From JABSSA01 sp039975755 (GTDB taxonomy: Bacteria; Pseudomonadota; Alphaproteobacteria; Rhodobacterales; Rhodobacteraceae), in NCBI GenBank assembly GCA_039975755.1, contig JBDWGM010000066.1, forward strand, positions 25,081 through 89,080: a stretch of 64,000 nt of DNA, written 5' to 3'. Below the pieces are notes generated by a model. That model saw only the letters and a program-made list of their open reading frames with translations. It was not told where the DNA came from and did not search any database. Within the stretch, counting starts at the first letter, position 1. Every line of letters begins with the position of its first letter. The translations under genes and the position numbers were made by a program. Of this stretch, positions 26,237-35,245 are shown one piece after another.

Positions 26237-27460
26237 ATGGTCCTGAAAACGATGCATACTGTGCCACAAAAGATGTCCTATGATGTCGTTATTGTCGGCG
26301 GTGCAATTATGGGGTCATCGACAGCATGGTTCTTGACAGAGAACCCGGATTTTGACGGTTCGGTCTTGGTCGTGGAGCGCGACCCAAGCTATGAAAAATG
26401 CTCCACAGCGCATACAAATTCCTGCATGCGCCAACAATATTCGACCGAGCTGAATGTGCGTATTTCGCAATTCGCAGCTGATTTCGTAAAGAACATCCGC
26501 AGCTATATGGGCGATGATGAACGCGTACCCAATCTGTCCATCCGGTCCTTTGGCTATATGTATCTGGCTGACACCGAAAAATTTGCTGACGTATTGCGCG
26601 AAAATCAAAAAGTGCAAAATGCAGCTGGGGCGGCCACGCAATTGATGACCGCAGATGAGATTTTGAAGACCTATCCGTTCTACAATGTTGACGACATCGT
26701 GCTTGGCTCGATCAACCTTGTCGATGAAGGGTACTGGGATGGGGCGGCTGTCTTTGACTGGTGGAAGAGACAAGCGCGCGAACGCGGGGTGGAGTATATA
26801 TCCAACGAAGTGATCGCCATGACCAAGAATGCGGCGGGAACACGGGTCGAGAGCGTCACATTGAAGTCGGGCGAAGTGATCGCTTGTGGGACCGTATTGA
26901 ACGCCTCTGGCCCGCGCGCAGCACGTACCGCTCAGATGGCCGGCATCAACGCTCCGGTTGAGCCGCGCAAACGGTATTCTTGGGTGTTCAAAGCAGAGAA
27001 GCCCTTGGATCGCGATCTTCCCCTGACGATTGACCCATCGGGCGTGCATGTGCGCGAAAACGGCGGGGGTACCTATCAGTGCGGGGGGCATACTGACTAC
27101 GATCCCGCAGTTGATTTTGACGATTTCGCCATGGATCATTCGATTTGGCAAGATCACATATGGCCAATACTCGCGACCAGAATCCCGCAGTTCGAGGCCA
27201 TCAAAGTGCAAAGCGAATGGGCCGGTCATTATTCGATGAACACGCTGGATCACAACGCTATTGTTGGTCCTCATCCTGAGGTCGAAAACTTCCACTTCCT
27301 GAATGGCTTTTCTGGCCACGGATTGCAGCAATCACCTGCGATGGGACGCGGTACTGCTGAATGGCTGACTTACGGCGAATATCGCACATTGGATCTGTCA
27401 CCGTTCCAATTCGAACGCATAACGAAGGAACAACCGATACTTGAGAAGGCCATTATTTGA
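26237..27460 (+). CDS. FAD-dependent oxidoreductase (DAO family, FOXRED1/sarcosine-oxidase-like)
   Basis: A 407-residue flavoprotein with a D-amino-acid-oxidase fold. The dinucleotide motif is VIVGGAIMGSSTAW near residues 17-30, followed by LVVERDPSYEKCST. The substrate-domain end LNGFSGHGLQQSPAMGRGTAEWL near residue 355-377 matches the FOXRED1-type and sarcosine-oxidase-like group. AGAGGT eight bases before the ATG at 26237 supports this start. It probably oxidises a secondary or N-methylated amine; the exact substrate cannot be read. It lies downstream of the PHP hydrolase in the same direction and may share its transcript. Confidence 0.88.
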   Translation: MVLKTMHTVPQKMSYDVVIVGGAIMGSSTAWFLTENPDFDGSVLVVERDPSYEKCSTAHTNSCMRQQYSTELNVRISQFAADFVKNIRSYMGDDERVPNLSIRSFGYMYLADTEKFADVLRENQKVQNAAGAATQLMTADEILKTYPFYNVDDIVLGSINLVDEGYWDGAAVFDWWKRQARERGVEYISNEVIAMTKNAAGTRVESVTLKSGEVIACGTVLNASGPRAARTAQMAGINAPVEPRKRYSWVFKAEKPLDRDLPLTIDPSGVHVRENGGGTYQCGGHTDYDPAVDFDDFAMDHSIWQDHIWPILATRIPQFEAIKVQSEWAGHYSMNTLDHNAIVGPHPEVENFHFLNGFSGHGLQQSPAMGRGTAEWLTYGEYRTLDLSPFQFERITKEQPILEKAII

Positions 27461-27653
27461 TCTATGCTTAAATTGTTGATGGCTTAGTTTGATAAGGCGC
27501 ACATCTGAGCCTGATACGCTTTGAGGCGAAAGACATGCCGGAGCTCAGTTTGACTAATGCTACGCGATGGACAAATGTTGGATATGCGGCACTGATGCAA
27601 AGAGGTTGCGCTATCTTGATTAGTTTTCCCATCTCTCAATTGTTTTCCGCGAT

Positions 27654-28232
27654 ATGTCACTGATATTCATAATTGGTCCGCCTGCGGTCGGAAAGATGAC
27701 TGTCGGCCAAGAACTCGCTGAGCGTACGGGCTTCAAGCTTTTCCACAATCATGTCGCGATAGAAATGGTTGTTCCCTATTTTAGCTATGGCAGTCCAAAA
27801 GGGCGCGGTCTTGTGAACCAGATCAGGCGTGCGTTCTTTGATGCGTTCGCTGCGGATAAGGGGAACGGTTACATCGTTACCTTCGTTTGGGCCTTCGAAG
27901 AGCCGGGGGAACGCGAATATCTTGAAGGGATTTCCGAACAGTTTCAGGCTGCCGACCATGACGTATTTTGGGTCGAACTTGAGGCGACGTTCGAAGAACG
28001 CCTGGTGCGAAACCGCAGCGAGAACAGATTGGCCTGCAAGCCGACCAAGCGGGATATCGACTGGTCAGACGGACACATTCGTGAGGTCGAAGAAAAGCAT
28101 CGGTTTAATTCAATAGAGGGCGAGATCGCGTACGAAAACTACCTGCGGATTGAAAATTCGAACCGTTCTGCATCGGAAGTTGCCAAACAGATTTGCGCGT
28201 TCTTTGATCTGGATGGCAAAAGGGCGTCCTAA
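27654..28232 (+). CDS. Small P-loop nucleoside/shikimate-kinase-like protein
   Basis: A 192-residue P-loop protein. The Walker A motif is GPPAVGKMT at residues 8-16, starting a kinase-like core (SLIFIIGPPAVGKMTVGQEL) related to shikimate and gluconate kinases. A lid-like region with several Arg (RLVRNRSENR, about residues 118-128) follows. It may phosphorylate a small molecule, but no substrate motif is recognised. No ribosome site is visible before the ATG at 27654. It is a single gene, 193 bases after the FAD oxidoreductase. Confidence 0.7.
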   Translation: MSLIFIIGPPAVGKMTVGQELAERTGFKLFHNHVAIEMVVPYFSYGSPKGRGLVNQIRRAFFDAFAADKGNGYIVTFVWAFEEPGEREYLEGISEQFQAADHDVFWVELEATFEERLVRNRSENRLACKPTKRDIDWSDGHIREVEEKHRFNSIEGEIAYENYLRIENSNRSASEVAKQICAFFDLDGKRAS

Positions 28233-28565
28233 CCGTCTGCTTGTCCGGCAGCGCAGAACCAACCATTCATTGAGAAATGGCTAAGGTCCGTTGTGCCCGT
28301 TCTGTGTCGGTTTCGACTGCCTCGCATGATGGGAACTGGCGCTTGCCTATGTTGGCTTAAGCGACTGTCTGCGCAAAGAAAAGTTCACGATCTTTGATCA
28401 ATTCCATCACGTTTAAAATACCATTCATCTTTGCATCGATTTGAACACGAAGTCCGTATTTCGGCCTTCTTTGAAACACGTGCCAGCCTGAAACCCTTGG
28501 TCATCTGTTCAAGGTCAAGAAACACATACAGGCACAAAGCCTCTTTGGGTCGGAGGAACGTCCGG
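28233..28565. other. Upstream region of the kinase/GTPase operon
   Basis: 333 bases with no supported gene. The plus frame of the kinase stays open back to an ATG at 28431, but those 45 codons show no kinase-family sequence and no ribosome site, while GGAGG at 28552-28556 serves a TTG start at 28566. The promoter of the eight-gene operon must lie here; I cannot fix its boxes. Confidence 0.5.
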
Positions 28566-30002
28566 TTGAAAGATATCTCAGAAGAAAACAACGCTGATAC
28601 TGGCAAGACTTACGGGGACGAATTGGCCCCTGGCACGTCGCTTTGCCATGGTCAGTACACGATTAAAAAGTACATCAATTCAGGTGGGTTTGGCGTAACC
28701 TATCTGACATCTGACAGCCTTGAGCGCAAAGTTGTCATCAAAGAGTGCTTTCCAAATGCAATGTGCTGCCGTGCGGGCGAAATCGTGCGATTGCGGTCAC
28801 GGTCATATGTGCAGGATTTCGAGCAAGTCGTTGAATTGTTCGAAAAAGAAGCACGAGCTTTGGCGCAATTGCAGCATCCCAACATTGTTGGCGTGCATCA
28901 GATATTCAAGGACAATGGCACGGCTTATATGGCCTTGGATTTTGTTGACGGTCTTGATCTTCTCGATGTGTTGGAAACCCAACCAGAGCTGTTAAAACCC
29001 GATGATATCAAACGCCTTTTGCTCAAGTTGTTGGAAGCACTGAGTTACGTACATTCTAACGGAATTCTGCATCGTGACATATCGCCTGACAACATCCTGT
29101 TAGATCAATCTTTTGAACCCGTTTTGATTGACTTTGGCGCCGCGCGTGCAAGTGCGACGCGGGCCAGCCGCATCTTGTCGCGGGTCCACACAGTTAAGGA
29201 CGGGTACTCACCTCAGGAATTCTACTTTGCGGGCAGTGAGCAGTCTGCATCCAGCGATCTTTACGCTTTGGCTGCCACTTTTTACCATTTGATTACTGGC
29301 GCACCTCCGACAAATAGCAATGTGCGCTTGGGGTCCGTTGCGGAAAACGCGCCTGATCCATACGAACCATTGCGGGGACGCTTTCCGGCCTATGATTCAA
29401 GGTTCTTGGGTTCCATCGACCAGTGCTTGAACCTGTTTGCAAAGGACCGGATCGCAAGTGCTGCGATTTGGCGTGACGAAATTGATGATGCGCGCCGGTA
29501 CGAAGTGCATCGCGCCAAAATCGAAAGCGATGACGACATTGATGCAAAGATTGCGCGGATGGTTGAACAAAATCGACGCGCTCTCGCGGAAGAGGCAAAG
29601 ACGCCTACGGTCGTCGAACCGGAGCTGACAAGCCCACAGGTAGAAGATCCTAAGACGGCGGCTGAACGTAAATACTGGGCGATGCTCAGAGAAGATTTGT
29701 CTGATTTTTACGACGCTGTCGAAGAACAAGATTCTGACATCGAAGATGCCGTTGAAGTCGAAACGCAGGATGCAACCGAACAGGGTGTGAAACCTGTGTC
29801 AGCCGTAGTTCCAAAACGGCCGCAAAATCCTACGCCGATCGACGAGGCATTGCTGAACAATAAGTTCCTCCGAGAACCGAACTTGGACGGTTTTAAAAAC
29901 ACCTCAGGCATACCGAATGTTCACCAGCGTCGAAAGTCGCTGGCGTCGCTGTTGCCTTGGTCCGGTCGCGGCAAAATCGATGCTGAGCAGAATCAAACAT
30001 AG
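28566..30002 (+). CDS. Ser/Thr protein kinase (Hanks type, soluble)
   Basis: A 478-residue eukaryote-like kinase, first gene of an eight-gene operon. Kinase domain about 29-310: glycine loop INSGGFGVTYL (37-47), ATP Lys59 in VVIKECFP, catalytic loop HRDISPDN (His169, Asp171, Asn176), DFGAAR (Asp189), and SPQE in place of APE. The GGFGVTYL/IKECFP pattern resembles PpkA-like kinases. The C-terminal third is acidic and disordered, without a membrane segment, and ends in a basic RRKSLASLLPW patch that could itself be phosphorylated. The TTG start at 28566 rests on GGAGG nine bases upstream. An FHA protein and a PP2C phosphatase follow, as expected for a phospho-switch. Confidence 0.9.
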   Translation: MKDISEENNADTGKTYGDELAPGTSLCHGQYTIKKYINSGGFGVTYLTSDSLERKVVIKECFPNAMCCRAGEIVRLRSRSYVQDFEQVVELFEKEARALAQLQHPNIVGVHQIFKDNGTAYMALDFVDGLDLLDVLETQPELLKPDDIKRLLLKLLEALSYVHSNGILHRDISPDNILLDQSFEPVLIDFGAARASATRASRILSRVHTVKDGYSPQEFYFAGSEQSASSDLYALAATFYHLITGAPPTNSNVRLGSVAENAPDPYEPLRGRFPAYDSRFLGSIDQCLNLFAKDRIASAAIWRDEIDDARRYEVHRAKIESDDDIDAKIARMVEQNRRALAEEAKTPTVVEPELTSPQVEDPKTAAERKYWAMLREDLSDFYDAVEEQDSDIEDAVEVETQDATEQGVKPVSAVVPKRPQNPTPIDEALLNNKFLREPNLDGFKNTSGIPNVHQRRKSLASLLPWSGRGKIDAEQNQT

Positions 30003-30017
30003 AAAATTGGGTGAAAC

Positions 30018-30971
30018 ATGAGAATGATCAAAGACATAGTTGTACGCAGACGCCCATCCAGCGATCCTGTTCCACAAAACGATGAAGAACTGGATCAAAT
30101 CCAAGCCGCGTTAAATGCGGTCAAGCCTGAACCGCCATTGGTCGAAACTGTAGCTGACACAGATGACGTCCCGAGCAACGGATTCAAGGATCTCGACCTT
30201 GCGCGTGCAGTAAATGCACGGAATTTTGTCCCGAAACACGAAGTAACCCCGTGTCGGGACCAACCCAATTGGAACAAGCCGGAAATTGAAAAGAACGTTG
30301 AGCATGGCGTAGGCCCCAAACAAAAAAGAGTTACGTCAACGCCCAAAATTTGGGACGTAAAGCCCGAGGCCATTCTGCCGCCACCAATCGCATCGGCCTC
30401 GCAAGCAGCGCAGCAAATGTCACATGGATATAATGCAGTTGAGCGGCAGACAGAAAATCAGCAGCCAGCGCCACATATTCAGCGTCGTGTGTCTTCGGAA
30501 CGTGTCAAAACGCGCCTATTGGGATTTCATGCGGACAAAGAAAACGCGGATCTGTTTGCGGCTGCGGTCACTAAGGCCGACGGCAATGAACCGCGTTTTC
30601 CAATTGGTTGGTTGGTCATCACAGAAGGTCCGGGCCTTGGCGCGTCGTTCACTCTGACGTCGGGCCTGTCAACGATTGGCCGGGATATGAACCAAAGCGT
30701 TTCATTGGATTTCGGCGACACAAGCATTTCGCGGGAGCGGCATGTTTCGATTGCCTATGACGATGAAGAAAATCGAGTCTATGTGGGGCACGGTGGAAAA
30801 TCGAACATCGTTCGGCACAATAGCAAACCGTTGTTGACGACCGAAGAACTCTCCCATGGCGATACAATAAAAATCGGCAAAACTCAGTTGAGTTTTGTGG
30901 CTTTCTGCACGCCAGATTTTTCGTGGAAGGGGATAGAGGCGGAACAATTGGGCGGAACGCGAGATGAGTAG
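30018..30971 (+). CDS. FHA-domain phosphothreonine-binding protein
   Basis: A 317-residue adaptor. The first 150 or so residues look disordered, rich in Pro, Gln, Glu and Thr, with a conserved-looking patch RVKTRLLGFH near residue 160. The C-terminal FHA domain (about 200-305) shows LSTIGRDMN (the phosphate-contacting Arg), SISRERHVSI (the Ser and His), and NIVRHNSKP, then the last strands IKIGKTQLSFV. It should read phosphothreonine marks set by the upstream kinase. It starts 15 bases after the kinase stop and overlaps the phosphatase gene by eight bases. Type VI secretion has a Fha protein of this kind, but no secretion gene is near. Confidence 0.88.
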   Translation: MRMIKDIVVRRRPSSDPVPQNDEELDQIQAALNAVKPEPPLVETVADTDDVPSNGFKDLDLARAVNARNFVPKHEVTPCRDQPNWNKPEIEKNVEHGVGPKQKRVTSTPKIWDVKPEAILPPPIASASQAAQQMSHGYNAVERQTENQQPAPHIQRRVSSERVKTRLLGFHADKENADLFAAAVTKADGNEPRFPIGWLVITEGPGLGASFTLTSGLSTIGRDMNQSVSLDFGDTSISRERHVSIAYDDEENRVYVGHGGKSNIVRHNSKPLLTTEELSHGDTIKIGKTQLSFVAFCTPDFSWKGIEAEQLGGTRDE

Positions 30972-31875
30972 GTTGATTGCAGATGCGGTCACTGCAGTCG
31001 ATGTCGGGCGGCGCAGTCGTCAAGAAGACGCCGTTGTGGCCGATTTTTCGCAAGGGTCAGAGATGGGGTTGGCTGTTCTATCCGATGGGATGGGCGGACA
31101 TCATGACGGAGATTTGGCCAGCCGTATTCTCGTCACTGAGATGTTCGGGGAATTGTTTTTCTCCGGCGCGCGTCCAGAGGCAATGATGAAAGACGCCAAA
31201 AACACATTTCGAGAAGCCCTAGACATTACCAATAAGAGGCTGAAAAGGCATTCCAAATCCGGGAATATCAGCGGTGATACTGGCGGGACGTTGGTTTCAA
31301 TCGCCGTCATCGGGCAGCAATTACGCTGGATTTCTGTTGGTGACAGCCCGCTTTATTTGTTGCGCGACGGAAATCTGCATCGGCTGAATGAAAATCACTC
31401 AATGGCGCCGCAAATTGACTTGATGGTGCGTCGTGGCATCATGGATGCGGAAACCGCCCGTAATCATCCTCAACGCAGCTGTCTAACCTCGGCCATCACA
31501 GGCGGAGAAATTGCCCGTATCGATTGCCCAGACACGGGCCTGACTTTGATGCAGGACGACATTGTTATTTTGGCAAGCGACGGCATCAACGTTCTGTCCG
31601 ATGGGCATATTCGGGAGATCACTGAAAGATGTCAGCACAAAAACAGCGACTGCATTGCAGACGAATTGATGAAAGCCGTGCGTCTTTTGGATGTTCCCGA
31701 TCAGGATAACATTTCATTGGTGGTGGTCAAAATGAACGCGGAACAGGCGTCCGAACAAACTGCGCCTGAAGTGGAAAGAGAGGATTTTGCACATGTAGCG
31801 CACGGGCCGCGTCAAAAGCTCCCATTTCTTGCCCGCCTGTTTTCCAAACAGACTTCATCCGAGGTGCGATCATGA
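30964..31875 (+). CDS. PP2C-family Ser/Thr protein phosphatase
   Basis: A 303-residue soluble phosphatase. The PP2C metal-site motifs are all present: RSRQEDAVV near residue 18, LSDGMGGHHDG near 40, SGDTGGTLVS near 103, GDSPLYLLRDG near 127, ILASDGINVL near 205, and DVPDQDNISLVVV near 245. The last 50 residues end in KLPFLARLFSKQ, a hydrophobic-basic patch reminiscent of the kinase tail. It should reverse the kinase. Its ATG overlaps the FHA stop, and its own stop overlaps the next start by four bases (ATGA), so the phospho-switch and the GTPase genes are translationally linked. Confidence 0.92.
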   Translation: MSRLIADAVTAVDVGRRSRQEDAVVADFSQGSEMGLAVLSDGMGGHHDGDLASRILVTEMFGELFFSGARPEAMMKDAKNTFREALDITNKRLKRHSKSGNISGDTGGTLVSIAVIGQQLRWISVGDSPLYLLRDGNLHRLNENHSMAPQIDLMVRRGIMDAETARNHPQRSCLTSAITGGEIARIDCPDTGLTLMQDDIVILASDGINVLSDGHIREITERCQHKNSDCIADELMKAVRLLDVPDQDNISLVVVKMNAEQASEQTAPEVEREDFAHVAHGPRQKLPFLARLFSKQTSSEVRS

Positions 31876-33140
31876 ATTTTAGGTCTGCGGAAAAGCTGGA
31901 AATTCTGGACCGTTTACAAGGTGTATCGAGTGCACCTGATTTGCCAGCCAAGGCTGCTGCAAGTTGTCTTTCTTTGCTTGAGAAGCTGCAGCAACCAGTG
32001 CGCATTGGCCTGTTCGGATTGCCCGATGTTGGAAAGCAACGCGTGATAAATGTGTTGTTGCAAGAACCGGTGTTGGATCAAGATCTGACTTTGCCCACGT
32101 TGAATGTGTCATTTGGAGCCAAAGCCCAAACTCTGGTCACCCTTCAAGACGGCGCAGCGATCGCCGCCGAAGGTTACCCAAGCCAAGACATTGCACAGTT
32201 TGCACCTATGTTTTTGCAAGTGAGCGGGCCGTTAACTCACATAGAAGGGCGCGAATACCTGCTTATCGCTGCTGATCCGTCTTTGGAAGATATGACCGCC
32301 GCATTTGGTTGGGCTGCGATGCGCGTGGATGTGGCTGTGTTTTGCACTCAGGCTTGGACGCCTTTTGAACAGCAGATTTGGCGCGCAGCACCGGAAGCGT
32401 TACGCAATCACGCGATATTGGTTGTTACCGGGGCAGAAGATGACACCGCCTCACAACAATTAAACGTCACACCAGAGGATGGGTTCGAAACGATTTTCAA
32501 AGAGCGCTCAGAAACATTGCCGACGTTTGGAAGTCTGTGTCAATTTGGCGGGCTAACACGTCATTTACAAAAGACCATTGCAGAAGCGTTGACCGAGGAT
32601 ATTCACGCGGCGCAACTCTTCCTTCACCGTTACGGTGATCGTTATTGCGCATGTGCAAATACAATCAGGCACGTTGACCATGCCCCCGAAATTGATCAAA
32701 TACCCGATGTGCCCGTTGCAGCGCCGAACCCGGAAACAGATCCATCGCGGGGGCTTTGGGGCGTTTCGACAGAGTTGTCGCAAATACGCCCTCAAAAGGT
32801 GGCTCCACCAGAAGACGCTGTGATCGCGTTATCAAAATTGTTCCAATTCCTAAGGCGGTCTGCGGAAGGATTGCGGCAACAATTCCCTGCACCGCGCCTT
32901 TCTCAGTGTGATGCAGAACATCACCTAAGTGCGCTTGATGAAATTTTCGATCAACTTGCGGAATGTGCCACTGAACAAGACCTGTTCGAAGAACATTGGC
33001 CCGATCTTTGTGAAACGATTCACGATGCACGTGATCTTGCGCTTTTGATGCGTGTCGAAGGTGGGTTGGATCAGGTACGCGACGCGGCGATGCTGCTTTT
33101 GCAGATCCGACAAGACGTGGAATTCAGGCTGGCCGCGTAA
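31872..33140 (+). CDS. GTPase-like protein with degenerate P-loop
   Basis: A 422-residue protein I can place only by fold. RIGLFGLPDVGKQRVINVLL (residues 44-63) aligns with a GTPase G1 loop, but the residue after the P-loop Lys55 is Gln instead of Ser/Thr. At the G4 position it has VVTGAED where active members have NKxD or TRxD. The stretch VDVAVFCTQAWTPFEQQIW parallels VDCVIWCTPANQAWRQSETA of the small GTPase encoded at 35242-36114, so the two look like paralogues. It is therefore probably a pseudoGTPase that binds or regulates its partners. Residues 260-422 are helical without a recognised domain. It overlaps the phosphatase stop by four bases. Confidence 0.7.
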   Translation: MNFRSAEKLEILDRLQGVSSAPDLPAKAAASCLSLLEKLQQPVRIGLFGLPDVGKQRVINVLLQEPVLDQDLTLPTLNVSFGAKAQTLVTLQDGAAIAAEGYPSQDIAQFAPMFLQVSGPLTHIEGREYLLIAADPSLEDMTAAFGWAAMRVDVAVFCTQAWTPFEQQIWRAAPEALRNHAILVVTGAEDDTASQQLNVTPEDGFETIFKERSETLPTFGSLCQFGGLTRHLQKTIAEALTEDIHAAQLFLHRYGDRYCACANTIRHVDHAPEIDQIPDVPVAAPNPETDPSRGLWGVSTELSQIRPQKVAPPEDAVIALSKLFQFLRRSAEGLRQQFPAPRLSQCDAEHHLSALDEIFDQLAECATEQDLFEEHWPDLCETIHDARDLALLMRVEGGLDQVRDAAMLLLQIRQDVEFRLAA

Positions 33141-33199
33141 CCCGCGGGCCCCACATTGATTTCGATGAAATTAAAAAAAACGAAAAAGAGGCAAAGAAA

Positions 33200-35245
33200 A
33201 TGAACAATGAAGTCACTCCAGATGGTGGTCCGAACCATCAAAATTTGCCTAAACTTTCGTCCGCTTTTCAAAGCTTGTCACCTTTAGCAGAGCGCCTCGC
33301 CGCCCGAGATGAGCAGCTGTCCGACATCTGTCGATCTTATGACAAGAGCATCGTGAGCGCGGCCAAAAAATTGCGCCGACAACTGAGTGAATTCGAGCCC
33401 AATATTACGATGATCGGACAGGTTAAATCAGGCAAGACAACTTTGATAAACGCGCTGGCTGGGTGGCAAGATTTGTTACCAGCGGACGTAAATCCTTGGA
33501 CGTCTGTGGTGACTTCGGTCCATATGCAGCCGGATATGAAAGAAGACGAACGTCGCTCGTCGTTCAAATTTTTTAGCAATGAAGAATGGGATCAACTGAT
33601 CCGAAAAGGGGGGCGGGTAGGCGAAATTGCGTGCCGTGCAGGGGCTGAAGAAGAGCTGGAGAAAGTCAGACGCCAGCTTGACGAAATGCGTGAAAAATCA
33701 CGTAAACGTCTGGGGCGACGTTTTCAAATGCTGTTGGGGCAATCGCATGACTACGATTGCTTTGATGAAGCTTTGATCCAGCGATATGTATGCTTGGGGG
33801 ATGATTTCTGGGAAGAATTTGACGGTAGCCCAGATCAGGGACGATTTGCCGACATTACCAAATCTGCTGACTTGTGGTTCTCAAAACCCGACCTGCCGAT
33901 GAAACTGTGTTTTCAGGACACTCCTGGGGTCAATGATACTTTCATGATCCGCGAGCAGATCACAATAAACACATTAAGAAACAGTCGTTTGTGCGTCATG
34001 GTTTTGACCGCTCAACAGGCTCTTTCCTCTATTGATCTTGGTTTGATACGCCTCATTTCCAACGTTAGATCCCGCGACATCATTATTTTTGTCAGCCGGA
34101 TTGATGAATTGGATGATCCAGCACGCGAGGTACCGGAAATTCGCAAGAGCATTCGCGATACATTGCGCAAGTTTCATGGCCCTGTCGAAGCAGAGATCGT
34201 TTTTGGCAGTGGATATTGGGCAAGTCATGCAGTGGCTGGCACATGTGATCAGCTTGGTGAGGGCAGCGCAGAGGCTTTGTTGTCTTGGGCTGAGTCCGAA
34301 TTGGACGCTGGGTTGGCAGACAAATCCCCACATGAAACGATTTGGACCTTGTCAGGTTTGCCCGCATTGGGCCGCGCTATTTCAGAACGGATCGAAACGG
34401 GAATCGGTGCAAAGCTGGAACAAAATATAGACACGGCGATCAGCAATTTGAACACCAGCCTTGTGGCTTACACGTCTGTGGCCGATATTAAATCTGGGGC
34501 AGAAAACGGATGCGTATTGTCCTCTGTTGAGATTGCTCGCGAATTCGAAACCATCGAAAAACAAGCCTTTGCAAAGCTTGATACCAAGTTATCGCAAACA
34601 GAAAATACGTTTTTGACTCGCATAGAAAATGCACGCCAGACGTTCTTAACCCGTGCGACGTCTTCGTTGATCAAACACCTGAACAGCTTTGGTGATGGCG
34701 AAGTCTGGGAGTATGACCCGTCGGGTCTTCGGATTCTTTTGCGGTCAGCGTATCAAGTGTTCGTTAGAGGGGCGTCCAAAGCGGGCCAAGATGTTTTTGA
34801 AACGGCGGCTGATGAAATCAGTGCGTTATATCAATCGGCGTTCGAATTGCAGGGGCAAAACCCTCGCATTGCGCCACCGCCACTGCCAGTCGCACTTCCA
34901 CCGATTGCCTTAGGGCAAACCATCGCGCTCGATCTCAGAGGAAGCTGGTGGACCCGGTTCTGGAGGCAGCGGCGTGGATATGAGGCGTTCTCTGACGATT
35001 TCACAAAGCTACTCCACGAAGAAACGGTGCCCATCGTTGCGACTTTGCGCGAACAAAATGCGGAAGCGTATTCAGATGCTATGTGCAGTGCTTTGCGCGA
35101 ATTTATTGCGGAACAACACGAGATCGTTTCCGGTTTGGTAATCGATCAAACGCATACATCACATGTAACTTCACACCTAAAAAAGCCTGCGATCAATCAC
35201 CCATCAGTGGCGCGTACAACAACTTTTCTGAGGACTACAGGATGA
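33200..35245 (+). CDS. Dynamin-like large GTPase
   Basis: A 681-residue P-loop GTPase of the dynamin-like group. G1 is MIGQVKSGKTT (Lys79, Thr80), G3 is DTPGVND from Asp240, and G4 is SRIDELDD with Asp302. A helical insertion (about 135-190, many Glu/Arg) and a long helical C-terminal half (about 400-600) fit a stalk. A Pro-rich stretch (IAPPPLPVALPP near 555) precedes a WWTRFWRQRRG patch that could touch membrane. Such proteins remodel or tether membranes. A ribosome site AGAGG precedes the ATG at 33200; 59 bases separate it from the upstream gene. Its stop overlaps the next GTPase start by four bases. Confidence 0.85.
   Translation: MNNEVTPDGGPNHQNLPKLSSAFQSLSPLAERLAARDEQLSDICRSYDKSIVSAAKKLRRQLSEFEPNITMIGQVKSGKTTLINALAGWQDLLPADVNPWTSVVTSVHMQPDMKEDERRSSFKFFSNEEWDQLIRKGGRVGEIACRAGAEEELEKVRRQLDEMREKSRKRLGRRFQMLLGQSHDYDCFDEALIQRYVCLGDDFWEEFDGSPDQGRFADITKSADLWFSKPDLPMKLCFQDTPGVNDTFMIREQITINTLRNSRLCVMVLTAQQALSSIDLGLIRLISNVRSRDIIIFVSRIDELDDPAREVPEIRKSIRDTLRKFHGPVEAEIVFGSGYWASHAVAGTCDQLGEGSAEALLSWAESELDAGLADKSPHETIWTLSGLPALGRAISERIETGIGAKLEQNIDTAISNLNTSLVAYTSVADIKSGAENGCVLSSVEIAREFETIEKQAFAKLDTKLSQTENTFLTRIENARQTFLTRATSSLIKHLNSFGDGEVWEYDPSGLRILLRSAYQVFVRGASKAGQDVFETAADEISALYQSAFELQGQNPRIAPPPLPVALPPIALGQTIALDLRGSWWTRFWRQRRGYEAFSDDFTKLLHEETVPIVATLREQNAEAYSDAMCSALREFIAEQHEIVSGLVIDQTHTSHVTSHLKKPAINHPSVARTTTFLRTTG

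Noticed and set aside
26315..27331. 338-codon frame antisense to the FAD oxidoreductase
   Set aside because: Shadow frame; the plus strand carries the complete flavoprotein motifs.
28431..28565. Longer N-terminus for the Ser/Thr kinase from ATG at 28431
   Set aside because: No ribosome site and no family-like sequence, while GGAGG is correctly placed for the TTG at 28566.
28566..31875. Type VI secretion locus
   Set aside because: Kinase, FHA and PP2C proteins are present, but no tssB, tssC, hcp, vgrG, clpV or other structural gene occurs in the window.
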